Shown here piece after piece: positions 48,099-58,200 of a stretch of 64,000 nucleotides of DNA (its first letter is position 1; every line of letters begins with the position of its first letter). The stretch comes from Escallonia rubra (lineage: Eukaryota; Streptophyta; Magnoliopsida; Escalloniales; Escalloniaceae): contig JAVXUO010001806.1 of assembly GCA_033065855.1 (NCBI GenBank), positions 62,001 to 126,000 of the forward strand, read 5' to 3'. The position numbers and the translations under genes are program-made. The notes below the pieces were generated by a model. That model did no database searches. It saw nothing but the letters and a program-made list of their open reading frames with translations, and was not told where the DNA came from.

Positions 48099-51000
48099 TT
48101 AATCTGATGAACAAACTAAAGGGGTCGATGACATTTGAACATGGTCAGCACAAGAAAGCTCAATTATTGCTTGATCCACAGCTGCTGTTTCTTCCCCAGC
48201 ATAAATCATAGTTCCAAATGGTTCTTCTTTGTCCATTCTGTCAATCCGAGGTTTCTTCTTTGCTGTATCCTCGGCCCAATTGGTAAAGGCATTGAGCACA
48301 ACATTTTCAAATATGCTCGGTTTCAAAAAGCTACCCATCTACATATAATCACAAGCCAAGGGTTAGGGGCAAAGCATACATGAAATCAGCATGCCAAGGA
48401 GATTGGAGGAGTTGGAAATAAAAGCATAGTTAATAAAATTTTAGACTTCCGAAATAATGTCTCCTCTTAATGGGAAAGGAGGAGTTATGTCGATTCAGCT
48501 TTTGTTTGTCTAGTTCCTCCTAAAAGTTTTGTCAAGTACATCTACGACAGGGTGGATACATTACCTGGGTGACAAGAGCATACAAAGGCAAGGTGCTGTA
48601 ACTACAAAGGACCTGAACAATCACCCTGCATAAGATTGGACCAACTATGAATATAGGAAAATCGAACCATTACTAGTATTACAAGCAGATTGTTGCTTAC
48701 CCTATAACAAGTCTGGGAATTATATAGCCCACTTTTTCCATCATGCACGATTTGAATCCGTACGTGGTCTGTGTAGGCGAAATTAGCATTAGTAATGTCG
48801 CAGTCACTTGTAACTAAAATACTCATTGTTGCCAATGCCTGTGGTAAAAGTGTGCTGCCAATTGTCTCATCAAGAGAAGTTAAAGAAAATCACAAAAGAG
48901 GAAGAGTAAAACAATTTATCTACTTACCCAGATCCAAATGAAAAAAGCAATCTCAAAAGAGTTCTGAAACAAGATGAAGTGTATCAAGTATAGAACGATG
49001 CTGGGCCGATGAAACCAAAAATGTTCATCTGAAGGCCTCACTGAAGGTGCTTCATTGTCCCCTGCGCTTTTCTCTGCTCTTGCCAAGCTGGTTATAATGT
49101 ATTCTAACTTAGCACCCACGACAAGTAGAAGCTGCCATTCATGGATTTTATGTCGTTGCTTATTAAAAGAAAACCAGTGACAATAAAAAAAGATAGTCAT
49201 TTCACTTACCACGAGTGGCAAAAAGGATAACCAGAAGTACGTGTGCCACCCTGCAATTTGGAAGTTCAACCAAATCATCATATAGTTGAAGTGAGGCTGC
49301 AGTTTGTGGTGGTTTAGTGACTGTAAGTGAAGAAACTGTCAAGAATGGAAGCGAGTGGACAAGAACTTACCTCCAATGTTCAGCAGCAAGAAGATCACTA
49401 CAAAGAGCCACAAGTACCAGCTGCATAATGTAGTTGACAATCTCGAGCATTAGAAAACCAGTTATTCAGAGTGAAGTTCAACAAATTTAACAGGCTTACC
49501 TGATGCCTACAATTTTCTTGAAGTCATGATGTAGTGTTCGCAATATGTACTTGTGGAAATCATATTCGGGCTGTGAAGAACAGTGTTCCTAATGGAAGGC
49601 AAACATCGTTGCAAGCAAAAATTACAGAGTACTATCACGGTAATAGGAGCAGAATAAGTCATGTACTAAGTTGTTCATAGTTTATAATCTTAGATTTACC
49701 CGTATAAATCCAGCTCGTAGTGCAATGTAGTCTGACTTGGTAACTGAACCATAGAACTGTTTGAAGAATGATAGCTACAAGCAGCAATATAAAGTCAAAA
49801 ACAGATTTATATTCGTTTTGATTCTTTCGCAGTGTAATCGACTATAGGGATTTTACGTGTTCAGAATTGTTTTCTGGCAGCACAAACGGATTGCTTGAAA
49901 AGTCAAGTGTGAATTCAGAAAAATTGCAAGTAACTGTGAGCATAAAGGAAAACTCACTATCCAACTCCCGACGAGTGTCTTTCTCCAGTGCCCCATTATT
50001 GCGCGACTCATGAAGAATTGACGATCATGACGACCAATTGCTAGTGCTACACATTGAAATTCGTACTTCAGATTAAATGATAAAAAAGGGTGGCATTAAT
50101 ATCTTGTTCTATCAATACTTGAATATAGGAAACAATAAAACCGAAGTACCATTTTGTGACCTTTCTATCTCCTCATGGATTGAATCCTCCCAGCGCTTCC
50201 ACCGACGAATCTACTTATAGTAGAAAATTGCGAACCATAAAATTGAGATATACATTACTTCAATAATTTTCACTTCGATAATAGGCATATTGTACACATA
50301 TATTTTCTTTACAAATAAAGCTTTTGTGAATTCTGAAGAAATATATACATATTTGATTTGATTTTCGCACTATCATAATGGACATTAAAACAATGTAGAA
50401 AGTGAAATCTCCTTTAGCCGATGAACTGTTCATAATATCATGCTAATTTTAATATAAAGTGAAGACAGAATACATTACTTTTGCTCCTCCAAGAACCATG
50501 GTAGTGGCACAGAAGATGACATGAACAACTGCCAGTACAAATATGAATATATGTAGCTGGTGCAATGCTTCTAGCGATAACAATGGGACCTTTCCCTGTG
50601 AAAGCAAAACAGTTTCGGGGTAGGAGGTAAGAGAACAAGAACACATGAACAATGCAAGATGAGCATTATTTAAGAAACAAATGTTCACATAGTTGCGCGT
50701 GTGTGTGTAGTTTGATGAAACTTCAAAAACTTGAAATTTGATAACATGGTGTTCCTAACCTATCTTGGCTACACCTATGGACCCACTGGGAATCCTATTT
50801 CGTGCGACACATCACGTATTCAACGGTCTTTTTTTCTACGCTCCCAAGCCGATCAAAGCGACCATGCTCAAGTCACGTGCCTTTTCCCTTTGTGAAAACC
50901 TTGGCATGCCTTCCCCCGTAGGGAGGGGTCGGCCACTTCCCCTTCAAGGAGTCGACCCCATTCCTTCACTTCTCTTCAAGGAACCATGCATTGTCCGCGA

Positions 51001-53766
51001 CCCCCATCGCCCGTGGTCGCGCGCCGTCTCCGCGACGCCCGCCGTCGCCTGCGGTCCGGCTTCACGGTGCCCGTCGTTGTCGCTCACGCCGACTTCACGG
51101 CGCACGTCGCCCTTGGTCGCGCTCCGTCTCCGCGACACCCGCCATCGCCCGTGCGCCGGCTTCACAGTGCCCGTCGCCGTCGCCCACGCGCCGACTCCAC
51201 GGCGCCCGCACCCGCGCGTCGTCTCCAACACTTCGTCGCTCCCATGCGCCACGCCACTGATACAATCGCGCCCCTGGCTGTATGTCACACTACCACGCTC
51301 CTTACGCTGGTCCATCCTATCACCCCACCATGCGCACCTTGCCTTGGTCGTGGAACATCTTTCGACCCATTTTCCGGGGTGTTCTGCATCCCGCAGGGAT
51401 AGGCGACTCCCCTGGGACACTATCTCTGCCAGGGAGCTTTTCAACTCCCCTTCCGTCAAGTAGACGGCTCCTCCGGGATGCTACCTTGACGCTCTCCGAG
51501 TGCTCCGGCACAAGGACTCACCCGCGGGGTTAAGCAACTCCTCCGGGACACTATCTCTGCCATGGAGCTTTTCAACTCCCCTTTCGCTAGGTAGACGGCT
51601 CCTCCGGAATGCTACCTTGAAATGCTCCGAGTGCTCCGGCACAAGGACTCACCCGCGGGGATATGCGACTTCTCCGAAACACTATCTCCGCCAGGGAGCT
51701 CTAAGTGCTCCGATACGAAGACTCCCCTTTCGCCAGGTAGATTTTCCTCTGAGATGCTACCTCGGCCCGCCATGTAGACAGCTCCTCCGGGACGTTACCT
51801 CGGTCTGCGGAATAGGTGATTCCTTCGGGACACTATCTCCGCCAAGGTGTCTGCGTGACTGACCTATGTGCTTCGGCACTGGGGGCTTCATCACACCCCT
51901 AGGGACTATGACCCTCGGATCACTCCAAGACGGGAGCAGATTTCCGGAGGGCATCACGCCTAGTTCGCTTGACAGTTGGGCGTCGAGTCTTCTCCATTGC
52001 TGCCAGGCCTATGGGACTCTACAAGAGCTTGGATTGATGGCTAGATCAAGGGGGTTCTCTGGCCACACCGACGTTGTGGGAGCCAGTCTTTCTAGACAGA
52101 CAGAGCGACGCTGTGAGGAGCAGGTGGGGTGAATATGCGATCCGACAGTCCAATGGAGAATCAGTATTTTTGGACCCCTGGTGACGTGTCACACCTAGGG
52201 GATGACACGTGTCAGCTGATGACACATGCACACTTTTCCCTATAAATAGTGGACTTTGAATTTCATTTCGAGGAGAACTCTTTTATTTGACATTTTCACT
52301 TTCTCATTCTAGAATCCAAAATCCTCTGGAATTCTAGAAAGAGAAACATACATGACCTTGACTCTGGATCTAAGCATCAGACTGTGACTGTCGTCGTATA
52401 TTCACCGCACGCTGTCGTTCTCGCAGTACTGTCACGTTCAGGCTCTGCCTGGGAAGCTCTTGGTCTCTACCCTTACTGTGTCGCACTTCAACACACTTGG
52501 CATCTGACTCGGACTGCATTCCTTGTAGTACCTCCACGTCGACTGCGAACCCACTATCCTTGGCATGGTACCAAACCAAGCCTTAATTCTTCTACAAATG
52601 GTTATTGGGTTGCACATATTAAGGATTCTTTCATCTATCCATAAAGCTTTTTAACTATTTGTCACAATTACTACTTGTGTGCACCGAACGGATGATGAAA
52701 GTTTTTAAGCAGCTAGAATCTCATAAATTAGATACCTTACGTCCACAATTCTCTGGACCAGTATCCTCGGCCAAAAGCCGCCGCCCATTTCTTGCAATTT
52801 TCTGAGAATAATTTTCATGGATGCTAATCTCATGAGTGCCACCTGAGGAGACCGGTTCCATCTTGCATGGAAGCACGTAATTTGCCAGATGAGCAGGGAT
52901 GCACATGCGGCTTACAAGGCCTTGAGAGACCGTTAAAAGAAGGGATATGAATCCCAGAAGCATCAATTCTGGGAGATGAATGGAGGCAAAACAAAAAATG
53001 AAGGCATTTATCAGCATATATAGGAACAAATAAACATGCTGGACTAGTAACATTTTTCAACTATGTACTTTTTCAAGTCCATATTTACCATTCTCCAACT
53101 TATGTTTAAGAATGAAGACAACTATGCGTGTTTCACAAGTACGGATCACAGACCTTCTTTTAATTTTTGCAAGGCCTCGTATAGAGCGTCTTGATTCTTA
53201 CGCTGCAAACACTGGATACAACAGAACACATAGTTAACCAACAAGGCATTCCCTTTGAATGTTAAATCAGGTATCATGACACATTTACGAGACAAGACGC
53301 CCCCATAATGAAGAATTTTACATTGAATAGCTACCAGCGGATAAGGATCCCCTGCTATAACCCATGGTTACTGCAGGTTGCTGTACCAGCAATGTGAGAG
53401 GGGGAAGAGAGAGAGAGAGAGAGAAGAGAGATAGGGGATGCAAATCATGATTACTTTCTCTCTTCCCCCTCACATTGCTGGGTACAGCACCCTGACAGTG
53501 AATCCCAATCTGCTACTAGCATATGTGTATATGCGACTTTGCTAAAAACTTGTTGGTAAATGGGCACTCAAAACTCCGGAACAAGTAAAAAAAATGGTCA
53601 ACCGTTGCAAGAAAAGATATGCTAAAGGTGGTTAAGGAGCTTATGATACCTTTCCGATCCGATGAAGACCGCGCTCAGCAGAAATAGATATAAGAACAAT
53701 GACGAAGCAAACAGGAGCGACTACCCACGTTGGTGTGAACTCTATAGAGCGCGACTCCTCTGCCAT
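48099..53766 (-). CDS. MLO-like seven-transmembrane protein, copy B
   Basis: Exons in transcript order: 53650-53766, 53154-53211, 52736-52968, 50479-50595, 50150-50210, 49958-50046, 49700-49774, 49500-49588, 49371-49420, 49210-49250, 48928-49131, 48701-48768, 48565-48625, 48099-48338. They give 500 residues plus stop, with every phase and GT/AG site kept. Differences from copy A: three extra codons in exon 11 ([16 protein letters not shown]), a shortened stretch after NWAED in the tail, and five or six extra C-terminal residues because the copy A stop (TGA) reads TTA here. Intron 3 grew to 2.1 kb by a solo-LTR-like insertion and intron 1 by an inverted-repeat element. The frame is intact, so the gene is probably functional if intron 3 is still spliced. 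Confidence 0.88.
50751..52563. mobile_element. Solo-LTR-like retroelement fossil in MLO-B intron 3
   Basis: About 1.8 kb absent from copy A. It is flanked on both sides by CATGGT (50745-50750 and 52564-52569), which occurs once at the empty site in copy A, so a target duplication of about 5 bp is likely. The exact ends are ambiguous by a few bases. It has no protein-coding interior. The left half is GC-rich. A promoter-like CTATAAATAG sits near 52240, followed by a leader-like region, as in the long terminal repeat of an LTR retrotransposon (superfamily not determined). The insertion is younger than the segmental duplication. Confidence 0.6.
51430..51760. repeat. GC-rich tandem repeats inside the solo-LTR-like element
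   Basis: A unit of about 130 bp recurs, with anchors ACGGCTCCTCCGG at 51464 and 51594 and GTGCTCCGGCACAAGGACTC twice (about 51499 and 51630). It then decays into shorter related blocks to about 51840. Open frames over this block on both strands come from base composition. Confidence 0.7.
53336..53514. mobile_element. MITE-like inverted-repeat element in MLO-B intron 1
   Basis: Absent at the matching place in copy A (around 36468). The ends are inverted: AGCGGATAAGGATCC on the left against AGCAGATTGGGATTC read from the right. Longer inner arms, GCTGTACCAGCAATGTGAG and CTCACATTGCTGGGTACAGC, surround a (GA)n core. Non-coding, about 180 bp. The target duplication is not certain (CTAC on both flanks). 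Confidence 0.7.
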
Positions 53767-55206
53767 TTCTTGCCACCGTGATCGAGTTTTACAGCGACAC
53801 AAAAAACATCGGTACAAATAGAACTTGGAGCAGATTTATATATAAGAAAGGAAAGGGGAGAGTGCTGTTCAACATAGCATAACATGCACAACAGAGAAGG
53901 CAAAGAATATGATAGCATGGAAGAATGGTAGGAAAGTAACCGGTCCAAGTAAAGAACACATGTATACTATATTAAGGATACTTTCCCCTCATAACTTTCC
54001 TTCTATCTCTTCTTTCATTTCCTAGTTTGAAATTCAGACTGTTAATGCAGGTAGGAATAGGGGTAATACTGCCAAATGCTGCAGTTCTGAACTTTTTGGT
54101 TTGGAAGCCATTTTATGTGGATGCCTTTCTGTAGCATTACCTTTGTGTTTGTCTTTCACATTGGTCCCTTTCTTTCTAACTCGAAGCATTCTCAACGAGA
54201 ATAAGTTCAACATCGACCATACATGGCGGGTTTGGGATTTTTGTTGAGCATGCTTTGAGTTAGAAAGAAAGGGACCAAATGTGACACAATGGCTCCCGGT
54301 CAGATCCTCCACGCCGTTGGGCAACTAAAGGACATGCTCAACAAGAAGTGAAGACATTTGCAGAACTTTGTTTAAGATGCAGCTGCTGCATTGACACAAA
54401 GTTGGGGCAGCTTCAATTTATTCTCAAATACTTGATTTCATCACTTTTATCCTATCGAGGAATTATTTGTTGCTTACGAAATGTGGGTTAGGCTTTAGGT
54501 TCCCCTTGTACCACTTTAACTGAACAAAATACTGAAGCGCACGATCACTTTGAAAGTTATGAGTTCGCTATTACGGGTTTTGCAATGAGCCCTTACTTTG
54601 AATTGGCAACCGCAATTTTATATTTGCTAATTTCTAATTATCAAGACAACAACGGTATGACTAGCTTTTTATATATTGAGACGAGATGGTATGACGCCCG
54701 AAAAAAAAAGAATTAGGGTACTTTTTTTCTCGACTGACGCACATTTTCTTAAGCATATAAAGGATCGGTCGGCGGTAGTCTAATGTTTGTGCTGATAAGT
54801 TGGCCCAATCAAAAGCGTTGTGGCCTTCAAATTTCGAATGTTTAAACTCAAGACTTGAAAGTAAACGGTTGTGTCACTCATTCTTTTGCGAGAATTTTAA
54901 AATATGTTAAAATATAAATATTTATTTTATTTTCGCTTTCTTTAGACAGGCCCTCGTTTTTATTTCGTCCCAGCCATCACCGAACTGTGGTTCTTCATTT
55001 CGATTAACCAATTTGTAAACTGTTCTCGGTCGTCGATCGAGGCTTTTGCTGTTTCGCATTCGTCCAAATTATCAGAAACTGATCGACTGAATCTCACCGG
55101 AAGTCGGCCAGATCGCTCGAAATGCACCGGACAGTAGTCCAAGCAGAACAATAAAGAGAGAGAGAGTTGTAGTCGTATCATTGCTCTCAGATCCGAGTCC
55201 ACAAAA
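53767..55206. other. Head-to-head intergenic region MLO / TWD40-1, copy B
   Basis: Matches 36723-38160 along its length and holds both divergent promoters, here in front of the full-length TWD40-1. The (GA)n before the TWD40-1 ATG is shorter than in copy A. The conserved hairpin lies at 54156-54283. No gene was seen; an antisense frame at 54034-54324 overlaps the hairpin and has no domain. Confidence 0.6.
54156..54283. repeat. Hairpin-forming inverted repeat, copy B
   Basis: Same two arms as at 37107-37234. TTGGTCCCTTTCTTTCTAAC starts at 54161 and its reverse complement ends at about 54279. The stem core is unchanged, while differences from copy A occur in the loop. Confidence 0.7.
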
Positions 55207-58200
55207 ATGCTGCGTTTGAGAGCTTTTCGGCCAACCAACGACAAGATCGTCAAGATTCAGTTGCACCCCACGCATCCCTGGCTCGTCACCTCCGATGCGT
55301 CCGATCATGTCTCCGTCTGGAATTGGGAACACCGCCAGGTATTTGCTCCACTAATAGTGCCTCCTTTTTTGGTGCATCCAGTTGTGCTCATTGGTGTGTT
55401 TTTTGTGTGAACTTTAGGTGATTTACGAGCTGAAAGCAGGCGGTGTTGACGAGAGGCGCCTGGTCGGCGTCAAATTGGAGAAGCTCGCCGAGGGCGAATC
55501 CGGTACTAAAACACTTTTAACAATTCTGTATCTCTCTTTCTTTATGGAACTGATGCACGTAATGATGTAGGCATTGTGTGTAATGCAATGAGAAGAGGCT
55601 TTTTTGAAATCGTATGCAATACTGTATCCATGTCATTACTAGATTATGAATCTCGGCAGTAACGTGTCCAGCTTAGATAAGTTTATGCCAGGGATGAATC
55701 TGGTACGAATACTATTTGCCTTATCGGGAAACATAAACGCACTACATAACCAGGCACGTGCTAACATGTACCAACATAGTTGTTCTGTATATGTAAGTGG
55801 AATTAGGATTCAGCTGAAAAGTTGCACATTAAACTACTCTCATGCTTTGATCCAAAGTCAAACACCTTTGCGTATTGCTAGTTACTAAATTACTATTCCA
55901 ATTTGCAGTTCTTTAAAGTAGCAGAGAAGTGATGCATCAAGTTTAGGTAACTTAATTTCTTTAGGTATTTATAACATGTTGGACTAGGGATGTCCTGAAT
56001 ACTGAATCTCATGTTGGAAATTTTTGGGGGATCACAACCTTCTATGCTACTGGGCTAATATGCGATTAGCGAGTAAGGCCGATGTAATCTGAATTCTGAA
56101 GTTTTTCAACATCAAAGTGTGAAGAGAAAAATTGCAACATAGGTTTTTTATGAAAGCTGGATATATTATCTCCCAAGTCAACATCTATGACAGACTGAAC
56201 CAAAATTTATAATTGGAAACAGCTAGATGCTATTATGGTCACTTAGAGATCACTTGTGATTTTGTCAATCCGTGTGTCTAAGAGTCTATTTTCTCAGCTA
56301 ACTGATTAGGATTCAATATAGAATTCTTCACTTAACCTTCTTAACTTCGAGATCTTTGTTTAGGATACATGACTAACTTTACTTCTCTTGGTATTGGTAT
56401 GGCACATACATCCAAACATACATTTGTAGGTATACCGAATAGACATGTTTGTTGGCATCCGTTCAATTTGTAGGTAATAGTTTAACAAAGTACTTTAAAG
56501 GAAAAGCTCGAAGCGAGAAATATATGATATCAATATGAAAATCAGCAAACAGAGCTTTCTAGGGTTCTTCTAAGACTCATAGAATGACGTGTTTTCATGA
56601 GTTTACTGAGGCTGTGGGTTCACGAGAGGAGGCGAGCAGTTCTTCAATATAACTAAACAGGCGGTGATGCTGTTTGGCTGCAGGGGTGGGTCATTGAAGA
56701 AGGCATGAAATTGGTTCTTTAATGTAAGAAATAAACTGACTGAGGATAAGCATTCAAATGGTTCTTTATGAATTTTGAGAACTGCTCAATTTTGAGGCTA
56801 AGGCAAGAATGATTGTGATTATTGTTTTCACGAAGGGCTCGAAGGGGAAACAGTCGAGGCTTAATTGTTTAAGGTAAAAGGAGGAGGAGGGACCTAACTT
56901 GATTTTACACTACAGATGATAGATTTGGTCTCATTTTAGTTTCGGGTTGGGTTTGAGGGCTTGGTGCCCCTGGCAAGATGAGGCAAGACGAGTTGAATGT
57001 GTGTCTGTGTCTGTATATATATGTTTATGTATATGGGTGTTCAGGTGACTTTATTGTAGCACTTAAGTTTGTTCGAAGCGCTTGAGCCTCCGAGTTTAAG
57101 CTCATCAGTTTGAGCGGCTTGGTAATTTTTGCAATATATAAACAAACTGTATTCACGTTCTATGAAGTGATGTATATTGTGAAAATATCAATATGACCAA
57201 TCACATTCTGGTCTTGACATATGAAACAAGTGAACTTAAAATGAATTAGTAAATGGCATAAATCTGAAAAGGATACACAATTGGGATGGAAGTTTCGGCA
57301 CGTTTATACTCTGACTTGTAACTTCGATATATATGAGACGCAAGCCAAATCTTAAGCGAGGTCGAGCTTGTTTACACTCAATTGGTTTGATAAACAAGCT
57401 TACTAGTTGAGGTCTAGCTCCTTGCATATAACGATTGAAGGAACTTTTATTAGATTGTGGAGCCGCTTCAAGCTGTTCATTAACCTGCAATATTTTTTGC
57501 GGCTTTAGTTTATACGAGATTTTGTCATTTTTATCTTGCAGCTGAGGTTCTTAATTGCCATGGACTTCAGTATGAGTTTTCCCTTTTTTCTGAGCTATAT
57601 TTTCGAGCACTCCCTTCCATTATTAGCACATAGTACGAGCGATCAGATTTTAAAGAATCAGGATAGGAATATATATGTTGATTCTTCTTCTTGTATATAT
57701 TTTGTATGCAGAGCCGAAAGGAAAACCTACGGAAGCGATAAGGGGAGGGAGGTAATGGATCCATTGGTCTGCAATTTCATATCTTTCCCGGCTTCCGTTG
57801 CTTCTTTTATTGAAACCTGAACATCCAAATGGGGACGTACTTTTCAAGTGTGAAGCAGGTTACCTTTTATGACGACGATGTTCGATTTTGGCAACTTTGG
57901 CGTAACCGCTCTGCTGCCGCTGAGGCTCCTTCATCTGTTAATCATGTCAATTCACCTTTTAGTTCTCCTGCTGCATCATCTAAAGGAAGGCATTTTCTTG
58001 TCATCTGTTGTGAGAACAAAGCCATATTTCTAGACTTGGTGACAATGCGTGGACGTGATGTGCCGAAGCAGGATCTTGACAATAAATCACTTCTCTGGCA
58101 AGTCTAATTCATTCTAACTTTTGTATGGAAGGTTATATATTGCTGGCAAGACAAACAATGCTCTACAATGTGTTTCGCATTTCTTTCCTGGATTGATTTA

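Larger units (their letters stand above)
44160..57014. repeat. Segmental duplication, unit B
   Basis: Second copy of the segment at 29062-39998, about 12.9 kb. The extra length is nearly all explained by a 1.8-kb solo-LTR-like insertion (50751-52563) and a 180-bp inverted-repeat element (53336-53514). The match stops inside TWD40-1 intron 2 near 57014, after which only copy B continues into the rest of the gene. Confidence 0.93.

Noticed and set aside
50765-51533. Several long overlapping frames on both strands (up to 232 codons), arginine- and proline-rich
   Set aside because: They fall inside the GC-rich, tandemly repeated solo-LTR-like insertion. They are a composition effect with no domain, and are absent from copy A.
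48099-53766. MLO copy B as a pseudogene
   Set aside because: Despite two intronic insertions, all fourteen exons, phases and splice sites are intact, giving 500 residues.
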